From JBBTCJ01 sp038043285 (lineage in GTDB: Bacteria; Planctomycetota; Phycisphaerae; UBA1845), in assembly GCA_038043285.1 (NCBI GenBank), contig JBBTCJ010000143.1:1-16926 (forward strand): 16,926 bases of DNA, written 5' to 3'. A model generated the notes under the pieces. The model was not told where the DNA came from, searched no databases, and saw nothing but the letters and a program-made list of their open reading frames with translations. Position numbers and translations under genes: made by a program. Shown piece by piece: positions 1-8,000 of the stretch (positions are counted from its first letter, which is position 1; the number at the start of each line of letters is the position of its first letter).

Positions 1-170
1 TGGCCGGCGTGCTCCTCGATGTAACCGGCCACCTCGGCCTCGACCGCCGTGGCCAACAACTCACAGGCGCCGTGCCGGAGAATCTCGGTGAGAACATCCT
101 TCGGAGAACCCGCCAACAAGTCCCTGGAACTCGCTGGCAAAACGATCGTGCCTGTCGTATCCTTCTTCAC
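1..170 (-). CDS. IS256/mutator-family transposase, N-terminal fragment (runs off left edge)
   Basis: Reading leftward from a GTG at 170 gives 56 codons that continue past the edge. After a short variable N-terminus they contain the pattern LLAGSPKDVLTEILRHGA, then CELLATAVEAEVAGYIEEHA. That is the opening segment of IS256/mutator-type DDE transposases (typically LRxGAxxLLxxAxExEVxxyl). A purine-rich stretch (GAAAGGA on the minus strand, about 10 nt upstream) can serve as ribosome binding site. The catalytic DDE residues lie in the missing part, so activity cannot be judged. No frameshift is visible in the portion present. The family catalyses copy-paste transposition through a circular intermediate. 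The gene points away from the thioesterase gene to its right and is unlikely to be functionally linked to it. Confidence 0.8.
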   Translation of the reverse strand, partial: MKKDTTGTIVLPASSRDLLAGSPKDVLTEILRHGACELLATAVEAEVAGYIEEHAG

Positions 171-260
171 GGGGCGTATCCTTTCAAAAATGGGTGCATG
201 AAATCACACCCAGGGTACGCCGCCTTTTTCAGAACGTCATCCACAACATTCGGTTATATC
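1..260 (-). mobile_element. One end of an IS256-family insertion sequence
   Basis: This is the transposase 5' end plus its short upstream region. The upstream part holds an inverted repeat, TGGGTG (191-196) with CACCCA (207-212). The outer terminus of the element should lie somewhere between about 212 and 260. The other end is outside the window, so the terminal inverted repeat and target duplication cannot be confirmed and the boundary is an estimate. Confidence 0.5.
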
Positions 261-290
261 TCTCGGTGTCATGACCACCATTGAAGCGAA

Positions 291-824
291 ATGAAACCAC
301 AAGTGCCGATTCAGGATTTCTATCCCGCCGATGTCGCCCACTGCTACGGCTGCGGGCGGCTCAATCCGCAGGGGCTGCACATTCGCAGCACCTGGGACGG
401 TGACGACACCCTCGCCGTCATCACGCCTCGCGAATACCACACTGCCATGCCCGGGTACGTCTACGGCGGCTTCATAGCTTCGCTCGTTGATTGTCACGGA
501 ACCGGCTCCGCCGCGCTCGCCGCTTATCGTGCCGCAGGCCGCCAGCCGGGTACCTCACCGCCGCTTCGGTTTGTCACGGCATCGCTGAAAGTAGACTTTC
601 TTCGACCGACGCCGATTGGCATTCCGCTGGAAGCGCGCGGCCGCATTAAGGAAGTGAATCCTCACAAGGTAATCGTCGACATCGAGGTTATTGCTGGTGG
701 GGAGGTCTGCGCTCGCGGCAATGTCGTCGCCGTGCTCATGCCGGAACACTTGGTTTCGGGCGGATCGGCGCAACCGTCGCCGCCACCAGCAGAGCAGGAA
801 CCGAAGCGTTCAGGCCGTGGATAA
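291..824 (+). CDS. PaaI-type hotdog-fold thioesterase
   Basis: A 177-residue protein of the PaaI/YbgC-like thioesterase class, which hydrolyses acyl-CoA (often aryl- or medium-chain) thioesters in the cytoplasm. The N-terminus carries HCYGCGRLNPQGLHI, a signature common in this group. It is followed by the hotdog core: YVYGGFIASLVDCHGTGSA (the long helix with the catalytic-region Gly-Gly and Asp), then LKVDFLRPTPIGIPLEARGRI and a final strand, EVCARGNVVAVLM. The last 25 residues are a Pro/Gln-rich tail that is probably disordered. The ATG at 291 gives the N-terminus expected for the family; the Shine-Dalgarno sequence is weak (GAAG about 6 nt upstream). It stands alone between an insertion sequence and a convergent ZIP transporter gene, so its physiological substrate is not indicated by context. 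Confidence 0.85.
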   Translation: MKPQVPIQDFYPADVAHCYGCGRLNPQGLHIRSTWDGDDTLAVITPREYHTAMPGYVYGGFIASLVDCHGTGSAALAAYRAAGRQPGTSPPLRFVTASLKVDFLRPTPIGIPLEARGRIKEVNPHKVIVDIEVIAGGEVCARGNVVAVLMPEHLVSGGSAQPSPPPAEQEPKRSGRG

Positions 825-1028
825 CGCATACGGATCCGCAAAGGCACTGGTTTGTCCGCGCCGCCACGACGCGAATGGCTCTAGCAATCGGCAGTTGCGC
901 CTACTCAGAGTGCTTCCGCGTACCATCGCCCCGCATTCGTTGTGCTGCACCGTGCCGCAAGAAGCTGGCGGCAAGATGGCATTGCGCCACGACGTCTGTC
1001 GGGGCGCTGTTCCGCGCCGAATTCGTCG

Positions 1029-1781
1029 CTACGCGTGCGAATGAGCCAGCACCAATCGCATTGCCAGCAGAACACTAAGACCCACGACAAAGGCGCCGAT
1101 GTGCGCAAGGTCCGCGCGGCTCCGGCAGCGTTCCTTGAACTCCGGGATCAGATCAACAGCGCCGATGTAAAGGAAGTTGCCCGCCGCGAATGGAATGAGG
1201 AAGCGGATGTCGAGTTCCTGGGAGAGCATCGCGGACAGCAGGCCTCCTACAGGAAACGTAAGTGCCGAGGCGAAGTTGAATACGAGCGCCGACTTCCTCG
1301 ACCACCCTCCGTGGACCAGCACGGCGAAATCCCCGAGTTCCTGGGGAACCTCGTGTGCGGCGGCCGCCAGCCACGCGGTGAGCCCCAGCCGGAAATCGAT
1401 CACGAACATGGCCCCGACGGCAAGACCGCCGAGCAGGTTATGCAGGGCGTCCGCGATTAGAATGAGGTAGCCCAGAGGTTCGCGATGCATTTCCATTGGG
1501 CGATGGCAGTGGTGCCAGTGCAAGAGTTGCTCGAGCGCAAGGAAAGCGAGAAAACCGCCCAAGAACCAGAGGTAAGTTCCCAGTCCGTTCCCCAACTCTT
1601 CGACAGCGGCGGGCAGCATGTGAAAGAACGCGCCGCCGATTAGGGACCCGGACGCAAACGCAACGAGCGGAAGGAGCAGGCGATCGAGCGTAGCCTCCTT
1701 GACGATCAGCGTCACGCTTCCGATCAGCGCGATGAAACTCATCAAAAAGCCAAAAACGACGATCCATACGGTAGTGGCCAT
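1029..1781 (-). CDS. ZIP-family divalent metal transporter
   Basis: A 250-residue polytopic membrane protein of the ZIP (Zrt/Irt-like) family, which moves zinc and often iron or other divalent ions toward the cytoplasm. The metal-path motifs are visible: DALHNLLGG at 111-119 (H114, N115; TM4) and HEVPQELGDF at 143-152 (H143, E144, Q147, E148; TM5). The usual second His of HExPHE is Gln here, as in one bacterial ZIP subgroup. A His-rich loop (residues 88-99, five His and one Cys) precedes TM4. The C-terminus ends AHSHA. The frame stays open upstream to 2174, but family homology begins at the ATG at 1781 and the upstream part overlaps DUF2202 coding, so 1781 is the start. The gene is third in a co-directional set after the lipoprotein and DUF2202 genes, with a 121-nt gap that leaves room for its own promoter. 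A short hairpin (1003-1018) lies downstream. Confidence 0.92.
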   Translation of the reverse strand: MATTVWIVVFGFLMSFIALIGSVTLIVKEATLDRLLLPLVAFASGSLIGGAFFHMLPAAVEELGNGLGTYLWFLGGFLAFLALEQLLHWHHCHRPMEMHREPLGYLILIADALHNLLGGLAVGAMFVIDFRLGLTAWLAAAAHEVPQELGDFAVLVHGGWSRKSALVFNFASALTFPVGGLLSAMLSQELDIRFLIPFAAGNFLYIGAVDLIPEFKERCRSRADLAHIGAFVVGLSVLLAMRLVLAHSHA

Positions 1782-1902
1782 GTCATTACAGCTACCAAGC
1801 CGGAGGCGTCGCGCCGTCAGTATTCCGCGGCGCGACGGCCTCCCGGTTTCATTCCAGAGTCCAGCAACACTCGCCCAACATGCGGCGTACGGCGTACCAC
1901 CC

Positions 1903-2727
1903 TCAGCGCTGACCTCGCCCGCGTCTGTCGGCGCTTCCCGCATTCCCGCCCACGCCTGGTTGCTGCATCCCGCAGGAACCATCCCGCTTTCGGAGGTGCT
2001 GGGCACAACATGGCGATCCGTCGCAGGCCCCCTGTTGGGGATTTCGAGCCGCTCCAGGTCCGTATCCACGTGCATGGCCCGGCTCCGTCGGCGAAGCGCC
2101 CATGGTATCGAACTCGTCCTGCGAGAGGAACTGAGCTTCGTACGACTCGCCCGCGTCCGCCAGGTATCTTGCAAACATGCGGAAGTGATTGCGCGAGGCC
2201 CGGGCTAGGTTCGAGAAAACCCGCTCCAAATCGGGGTTGTCCGTTCGCGCCAACGCCGCATTTAAGTCGAAGATGTCCCTTTCCTCGATCAGCGCGCCCG
2301 CTTTCCAGGCGTCCACCAAGGACACCGAACCATCCTCGACAAGCTTGGCGTAGAGTTCCGCAAGCGTTAGATTCGTAAACACGCCCAGGTCATCGGCGCT
2401 GACGGGATCGACAAGTCCATACCGAACGATCAGACGGGCGACAGCGTCCATGTGGCGCTGCTCCGATTCGCTGATGTTGAATAAGCTTGGGTGCTGCCAC
2501 CGGTTGTACATGGCGCGGTACACGTCGCGCGCAAGCTTCTCCTCCTCTCGCATGTAGGACACATCCTGTGTTTCCTGCTCCGTAAGCGGTACGATGATCG
2601 ACTCCGCGAACAAGCAGTCGCCGTTACCCGACCTGCTTCGGCTCTGCCCGATTGCACTCGCCGCCGAGGCGAGCAAAGCCAGGGCGGCCGCGCCCGCGAG
2701 CTCGATTCCGTTTCCTGTGCTTTTCAT
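1903..2727 (-). CDS. Exported DUF2202 ferritin-like domain protein
   Basis: A 274-residue protein with a Sec-type signal peptide (hydrophobic residues 9-25, ASAASA cleavage region) and a DUF2202 domain at about 48-210. This is a four-helix ferritin-like fold of unproven function. The putative metal ligands are in place: REEEKLARD (60-68), SEQRHMDA (88-95), IEERDIFDL (147-155) and SRNH (178-181). The tail from about 211 is Gly/Arg/Cys-rich and does not align with the domain. The start is supported by GGAGA 9 nt before the ATG. It lies 92 nt downstream of a Gly-rich lipoprotein gene with a strong inverted repeat between them, and upstream of the ZIP gene. A role in extracytoplasmic metal binding or oxidation is inferred from fold and neighbours only. 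Confidence 0.88.
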   Translation of the reverse strand: MKSTGNGIELAGAAALALLASAASAIGQSRSRSGNGDCLFAESIIVPLTEQETQDVSYMREEEKLARDVYRAMYNRWQHPSLFNISESEQRHMDAVARLIVRYGLVDPVSADDLGVFTNLTLAELYAKLVEDGSVSLVDAWKAGALIEERDIFDLNAALARTDNPDLERVFSNLARASRNHFRMFARYLADAGESYEAQFLSQDEFDTMGASPTEPGHARGYGPGAARNPQQGACDGSPCCAQHLRKRDGSCGMQQPGVGGNAGSADRRGRGQR

Positions 2728-2766
2728 GGCTGTTGTCTCCTTGCTTTAGTGGTCTGAATTCATGGA

Positions 2767-2802
2767 AGCCGTGGTCGACCATACCGTCGATCGACCACGG
2801 CT
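2767..2802 (-). repeat. Perfect 12-bp inverted repeat between the lipoprotein and DUF2202 genes
   Basis: AGCCGTGGTCGA (2767-2778) is the exact reverse complement of 2791-2802, with a 12-nt loop. In the leftward transcript it lies 18 nt after the lipoprotein stop and about 40 nt before the DUF2202 start. No T-tract follows it on the minus strand, so it is a poor intrinsic terminator. An mRNA-stabilising or attenuating hairpin that sets differential expression of the two genes is as likely. Confidence 0.7.
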
Positions 2803-2819
2803 CCTCGCCGGCGACGGCG

Positions 2820-3155
2820 CTATCCCCCACAACTCCCGTCGCGGAGTCGGTCACCCCCGCCGTTGCCGCCGCTTCCAGCGCCACCGCCACCGGTGCCGCC
2901 ACCGGATCCGTAAGGTCCTGTTCCGTCGCACGTACCTGAACCGTCAGGGTTTGAGCAGTTTGTACCCGTTCCGTCGCGCAACTGGTCCTGAAGTCGAACT
3001 TGGTCCATCACCGCGTCGCCCAAGCCATAACTCGATCCGGCCTGGAGCATTTTCGCGGCTCCTGGAGCGATTTTTGCGAGAGTCTCCTCATCGCAGCCAA
3101 CGGCCGCGATCATCAACACCGCGCCGAGTCCGGCGCCGAGCACCTTCTTGAACAT
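2820..3155 (-). CDS. Small Gly/Cys-rich lipoprotein
   Basis: A 111-residue protein. The start is placed at the ATG at 3155 because AGGAGA lies 8 nt upstream and the sequence then begins with a signal peptide (MFKKVLGAGLGAVLMIAAV) ending in a lipobox, AVGC, with Cys21 as the lipidation site. The mature part has a short helical segment (TLAKIAPGAAKMLQAGSSYGL) followed by QDQLRDGT and a low-complexity Gly/Asp/Ser tail with four further Cys residues, ending RLRDGSCGG. The LRDG(S/T) motif therefore appears twice, on either side of the Gly tract. I recognise no functional family. It is the first gene of the leftward unit (then DUF2202, then ZIP) and is divergent from the ECF sigma gene, so it is a plausible sigma target, perhaps binding metal outside the cytoplasm. 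That role is inference. Confidence 0.75.
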   Translation of the reverse strand: MFKKVLGAGLGAVLMIAAVGCDEETLAKIAPGAAKMLQAGSSYGLGDAVMDQVRLQDQLRDGTGTNCSNPDGSGTCDGTGPYGSGGGTGGGGAGSGGNGGGDRLRDGSCGG

Positions 3156-3317
3156 CGAAAGATCTCCTGTTCTGAGTTTCCGCCTTTTTTCCACTGACCA
3201 CCGTTGCTCGAGCTTGGTCGTTCTTCACAATTGAAACGACTCCGCGTAAGGTTTGCCTGCGGTCGAGCATTCGAATTTCTTCGAAGACGGAGATGGGTTC
3301 TCGTGGCGGAACGCCCA
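3156..3317. promoter_or_regulatory. Divergent promoter region between the lipoprotein unit and the sigma operon
   Basis: This 160-nt gap must hold the promoters of both units. The clearest element is TTCGAA-N4-TTCGAA (3270-3285), two copies of a palindromic hexamer and so also an inverted repeat, placed just before the sigma gene. No textbook ECF -35/-10 pair (GGAAC/CGTC) could be assigned with confidence on either strand. Confidence 0.4.
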
Positions 3318-3935
3318 ATGGAGCCAAGCGATCCCGAATTGATGTCGCAATTGGCGATCGGCGATCGCACAGCGCTCGCCGAACTTGTGAAGCGGCATCA
3401 AGATCGCGTGTTCGAGATTGCGTACCGCTTCACAAGAAACCGGACGTTGGCTGAGGATGTGACCCAGGAGGCGTTCCTTCGCCTTTGGCGGTCTGCCGGG
3501 CGGTATCAGCCTCAATCGCAATTCACGACGTGGCTGTATCGAGTTGTGGTCAATCTCTGCCTGGATGCATTCAAGAAGTCGCGCCGCGTCTCAGCCAGCT
3601 TCCTCGGCCCTGATCGAACCCATGCCGGCGACCCTTCCACAGAGCTGGAACACGATGAGATGTGCCGGACGGTCCGGGAGGCGGTCGCCGACCTACCCGA
3701 CCGGCAACGAATGGCACTGGTCTTGCACCGGTTTTCGGGCCTACCCCTGGCCGACGTCTCCCGGGTAACGGGTCTGACCGACTCGGCGGTTGAATCGCTG
3801 CTCGTGCGGGCGTACTCGACGCTGCGGAAGAAACTCGAAAGTCTCGAAAAAAGTCGAGATTCGGCCGCAGGAAATCGCCCCGAGGCTCGTTTAAGGATTG
3901 GAGGAAGCTCTGATGTCGTGTCGAAGGAACGGTGA
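3318..3935 (+). CDS. ECF-family sigma-70 factor
   Basis: A 205-residue extracytoplasmic-function sigma factor. Sigma region 2 spans about 24-90, with DVTQEAFLRLWR in region 2.2 and FTTWLYRVVVNLCLDAFKKSRR in regions 2.3/2.4. Sigma region 4 spans about 124-174, with LPDRQRMALVLHRFSGLPLADVSRV followed by the helix-turn-helix TGLTDSAVESLLVRAYSTLRKKL. Like other ECF factors it lacks regions 1 and 3. Two starts are possible: ATG 3318 (GGCGGAA upstream) or the in-frame GTG 3303 (GGAG 10 nt upstream), which would add five residues. The gene overlaps the anti-sigma gene by 23 nt, indicating translational coupling. Its partners point to a signal sensed outside the cytoplasm, most likely a metal ion. 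Confidence 0.93.
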   Translation: MEPSDPELMSQLAIGDRTALAELVKRHQDRVFEIAYRFTRNRTLAEDVTQEAFLRLWRSAGRYQPQSQFTTWLYRVVVNLCLDAFKKSRRVSASFLGPDRTHAGDPSTELEHDEMCRTVREAVADLPDRQRMALVLHRFSGLPLADVSRVTGLTDSAVESLLVRAYSTLRKKLESLEKSRDSAAGNRPEARLRIGGSSDVVSKER

Positions 3936-4392
3936 GATACTACGGCTGGTCTCGGGTGATCAGGATGAGGCCGCAACCCAGCGACTTCACGAGCATTTCG
4001 CCCAGTGCACTGCCTGTGCCGCAGCGTACGACGATGCGCGGCGCGCCTGGCAAGCGCTAGGCGACTGGCGGGTGGACGCGGCCCACGAGGACATGACCGC
4101 GCGTGTGCTGAAGCGGGTCGACGGCGATCCCCGGCAGGAACGGGGTATTACCTACTCGTTCGGTCGCATGGGTCTTCTGCGGGCGGCGGCGTCTATTGCG
4201 CTCGCCGCAGGACTGGGAGTCGGCGCCGGGACACTGCTCCCGACTCAGCGTGGCGCATTCGCGACGTCAGACGCCCGCTACGTTGTCATGGAGTCGCTGG
4301 GCCTTGGGGATTTGGGTGTGGAGGGATCGACGGGATTGACGCTTGGGTTTGAGCCGGAACCGACCGACGGCGCGGCGGGAGGTGTTCCATGA
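3913..4392 (+). CDS. Anti-sigma factor with zinc-finger (ZAS/zf-HC2-like) domain and one membrane segment
   Basis: A 159-residue protein. The N-terminal cytoplasmic domain carries a conserved zinc-binding arrangement, Cys3 then HFAQCTAC (H28-x3-C32-x2-C35), as in ZAS-type anti-sigma factors that sequester ECF sigmas at the membrane. A single transmembrane helix lies at about 87-110 (GLLRAAASIALAAGLGVGAG), followed by a short roughly 50-residue periplasmic tail. The start is the ATG at 3913, with GGAGG 8 nt before it inside the end of the sigma gene. The stop overlaps the next gene as ATGA (4389-4392). Release of the sigma factor is presumably triggered through the periplasmic tail, possibly by the protein encoded next. 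Confidence 0.88.
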   Translation: MSCRRNGEILRLVSGDQDEAATQRLHEHFAQCTACAAAYDDARRAWQALGDWRVDAAHEDMTARVLKRVDGDPRQERGITYSFGRMGLLRAAASIALAAGLGVGAGTLLPTQRGAFATSDARYVVMESLGLGDLGVEGSTGLTLGFEPEPTDGAAGGVP

Positions 4393-5015
4393 GGGCTGCC
4401 GGCTGGCGGTTGTTCCTAGTCTGCGTCGTGGTGTTCGCAGGGGGCGTCATCGTCACGGTACTCACGCGCGTGGAGTCGACCACCGTACGAGCCGAAACGC
4501 CGGAGGCCACGTTATCGCGCTGGTTGGCGCTGGATGAACCAGCCGCCCAGGTCATCCGCGAACTCGACCCTGGGTTTTCCGACGAACTCACGGGCCTGCG
4601 CACCGTGCTCGACAACGCCCGCACTGATCTCGCAGCTCTTTTTGAACGCCCCGATGTCTCCCCAGACCTGCTCCGGCAGCAAGCCGAGACGGTCATCGCT
4701 GCCCATAACGCTGTGGAACGACGCGTGCTGGACTACATCCTGAGGGTCCGTGACCATTTGACCCCCGCGCAGCAGAAGAGGCTTTTTGAGTTATGCGCGG
4801 AGAGTGTTCGCACCTGCAAGCAGCGACAGTGGGGCCGGGGGCACCAGCGGGGCGCGCTGGATGCTGTACAGGATCACGAGGCCAAGGGTCGCGGGCCGTG
4901 CGACCAATGCGGACGCGGACGCCACCGCGAGGGAGCCGATGGCGCAAAGGACGCCAGCGGTGTGCGACCCGGACCGTGCGATAAGTGCGGGAGAGGTGGA
5001 CACGGCGACAAATAA
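4389..5015 (+). CDS. Membrane-anchored metal-resistance/sensor-type protein (CnrX/CpxP-like helical fold) with Cys-rich tail
   Basis: A 208-residue protein with an N-terminal membrane anchor (residues 7-26) and a helical periplasmic domain at about 40-140. The domain runs from WLALDEPAAQVIRELDPGF to HNAVERRVLDYILRV and then LTPAQQKRLFELC, the layout of the Metal_resist/CpxP-like group that includes CnrX. After the domain comes an unusual basic, Gly/Cys/His-rich tail of about 65 residues holding two near-copies of GPCD(Q/K)CGRG (169-177 and 196-203), each followed by a His, plus Cys136 and Cys143. The start codon overlaps the anti-sigma stop (ATGA), so the three proteins form one coupled operon resembling sigma/anti-sigma/sensor sets such as CnrYXH. 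Metal sensing is inferred; the CXXC pairs could bind zinc, copper or similar. Confidence 0.78.
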   Translation: MRAAGWRLFLVCVVVFAGGVIVTVLTRVESTTVRAETPEATLSRWLALDEPAAQVIRELDPGFSDELTGLRTVLDNARTDLAALFERPDVSPDLLRQQAETVIAAHNAVERRVLDYILRVRDHLTPAQQKRLFELCAESVRTCKQRQWGRGHQRGALDAVQDHEAKGRGPCDQCGRGRHREGADGAKDASGVRPGPCDKCGRGGHGDK

Positions 5016-5031
5016 CTGGGTCAAGGTGGTC

Positions 5032-5050
5032 AGCTCGCCCGTGCAGAGCT
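5032..5050. terminator. Weak hairpin between convergent operons
   Basis: AGCTC (5032-5036) pairs with GAGCT (5046-5050) across a 9-nt loop, in the 45-nt gap between the sensor gene stop and the RND pump stop. The stem is short and the following bases (TTCCC) form only a poor T-tract. It is the only terminator-like structure seen at this convergent junction. Confidence 0.3.
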
Positions 5051-5060
5051 TTCCCGAATG

Positions 5061-8000
5061 TCACTCGCCGCGGCCGCGCGCTTCTTGTCCATGCACAGGG
5101 TAAGACTTCACTGATCCGTCGCGATCCCAACAAGTCGACTCGGTCACCCCTGGGTCCTTCGAAGGCCTGTTGGAATACAACAACCAGTAGGCCACGGGGA
5201 TTACAAACAACGTAAAGACCGTCGATGCGAACAACCCGAAGATCAACGACCACGCCAAACCGGAGAAGATGGGGTCGATCGTGATCGGTGCTGCGGAGAG
5301 CATGGCGGCGCCCGCCGTGAGTAGAATCGGGCGAAGTCGCACGACGCGGCTTTCCATGATCGCGTCGAACAACGTGCGTCCTCGCGCCAACGACAAATGG
5401 ATGAAGTCCACCAGAATGATTGAGTCGCGAGTCACGATTCCCGCCAGCGCGATCATTCCGATCATGCCCGTCGCAGTGAAGAAGATCGGATCGGCGTACC
5501 CGCCGACGCTTCCGCCGGTAACAGCGTTCAACAGCCAGAATCCGGGCATGATGCCGAGAATGCTCAGCGGAATGGCTAGCATGACGATGGCGGGAATCAC
5601 GAACGACCCCGTCTGGGCGACCAGAAGAATGTAAATGGCAATCAGGGCCGCTGCGAATGCAAGTCCGAGATCGCGGAACACATCAAGCGTGATCTTCCAT
5701 TCTCCCTCGCCCGCAAAATCCACGCGAATCCCATCGGGCACTTTCCACGCAACGCCACTACCACATCGGAAGAACGTTCGATGCTCAACGCGCCGGGGCT
5801 TGGATTCCGCAACCCAGCCGGATCCAGATGCTACATCGGTATTGATTGGCGCCACGGTGCGATCCGCTAGAACGTCCACGACGACGTCGGCCGGGGGTCG
5901 ACCGGCCGTTTCGGCAAAGATGTATACCACACGCTGCAAGTTCTTATGGTAGATGGTCCGTGCGACCGAACTGTCTTCCCATCGACCCAATTCACCCAGC
6001 GCGATGAGATCACCACTGCGCCCCTTCACGTGAATCTGAGACAGGTCGGCGGCGCTCGATCGTTCGGATCGCGGGATCCGCAGTGCAATCACCAGAGGAT
6101 TTCGCTCGCGATCCGAATGCACGAGCCCGGCCACGTCGCCGTCAACAGCGATCTTCAGCGTTTCGACGATGTCGCTAACGCTCACTCTGTTCAGCGCGGC
6201 CTTCTCCCTGTCGGTTACGAAGGTGAGTTTCTGCCAATCAGCTTCGACAGAGTCGTCAACGTCGACGACGCCGGGTTCGGCCTGAACGCGAGAGCGAACA
6301 ATGCGCGACGCATCGATCAATTCGTCATATGCTTGGCCGGGTCGCCCATAGATCTCCGCGACGACACTTGCAATGACCGGCGGTCCGGGCGGGGTTTCCA
6401 CGATCTTCAGAATCGCCTCGTGCTTGCGGGCGATGCGCGTCAAGTCATCACGAAGCCGAAGGCCAATTGCATGGCTCTGTTGGGCCCGACTCTTCTTCCC
6501 CGCGAAATTCACGCGTATCTCTGCGACATTTGAGCCCTCGCGCAGATAGTAGTGCCGCACCATTCCATTGAAGTCCATCGGAGACGATGTGCCCACGTAA
6601 GAAGTGAAGTCCGTGACCTCGGGTACACCTTGCAAGTACGTCTCGATCTCGCGGACCGCGGAGTCGGATCGCTCCAGCGTGTTGCCTTCGTCGAAATCCA
6701 TCACCAGGAGTAATTCGTTCTTGTTATCAAAGGGAAGCATCTTGAGCGGAACATGCCTCGTCGCTGCCAGCATGGCGGCGGCCACCGTGAGCAGACCCAT
6801 CACCCCCATGAAGCTCCAAGCGGCCAAGCGAGAATGGAGGAGCGGAGCCATCATCGGATAGAACAGGCGGTATAGGGCCGTGCTCTTGACCCGAATGATA
6901 TCGTGGGGATCTTCGATAACCTCTACCCCACCGGCGGGGGCACGGTATTTTCGCTTCAAAGCGTGGTACGACAGCCAAGGAGTGATGGTAAACGCCACCA
7001 CCATCGACATGATCATGGCAACGGGAACGTTCAGGGCCATCGGTCGCATGTACGGCCCCATCATGCCCGTGATGAAGTACATCGGAAGAAACGAGACGAT
7101 GACCGCCAACGTGGCGGTGATCAGCGGCGGGCGAATCTCGGCGACGGCTTCGAGTACGATGTCCCGTGTTGCCCGGCCGTGCAGCGCGAAATGCCGAGCG
7201 ATGTTTTCGACGTCCACAATCGGATCATCCACGAGCAATCCCAACGACAGGATCAGCGCAAACAGCGTCACGCGATTGATCGTGAAACCAAAGAGCAGGT
7301 TAACGGCCAGCGTAAGTCCGAAGACGACGGGGATGGCGACGGCCACGATCAGCGCCTCACGCCACCCCAGACCGATGGTCAGCAACCCGATGACGATGAA
7401 CACGGCCACACCAAGCGCTTCAACCAATTCGTTTACTTTGTCGTCCGCGGTGAGCCCGTTGTTGCGGGTGATGACGACATCGATGTCGTCGGGAACCATT
7501 TCGCGCTTGAGCGACTCGGCTGCCGCAAGAACGCTCTGAGCCACGCGAACGGCGTTCGTTCCCTTCTTCTTGGCCAGGGCAATCGTGACGGCAGGCACGG
7601 TATTGGGCATCGGGCCCGAGTTCGCGGCAGCGCCGAGAAGGCTCCCAGGGAAACCCTCGCGAACTTCAAACCCGCGCGCCGGTCCCCAGCCATGCCGAAC
7701 GTATTGCGTTGCTTCTTCCGGTCCGTCGAGGATGCGCGCCACGTCCTTGAGAAACACCGGCCTGTCGTCGTGTACACGAACCACCAAATCCTGCAGTTCT
7801 TCGGGGCGCACAATCGCTCGACCTGCCTCGACACGCACGGATCGATCGTCGCGTGCGAAGTCGCCGGACACGCCGGATCGGTTTGTAACTTGGATTGCTT
7901 GTTGCACTTCCAGCGGCGAGACGCCGAAAGCCTGCATTCGGAGTGCGTCAAGGTAGATCGAGACTGTGCGCCGCAGCCCCCCGGCGACGTACGTTCTGGA

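Noticed and set aside
691..1044. Plus-strand frame downstream of the thioesterase gene
   Set aside because: The first part overlaps the thioesterase in another frame, the translation is Arg-rich without domain features, and no ribosome binding site is seen. The 825-1028 gap appears non-coding apart from a short hairpin at 1003-1018.
1782..2174. N-terminal extension of the ZIP transporter frame by 131 codons
   Set aside because: The extension is Arg/Ser-rich with no family similarity, overlaps the DUF2202 C-terminus in another frame, and the ZIP fold begins at the ATG at 1781.
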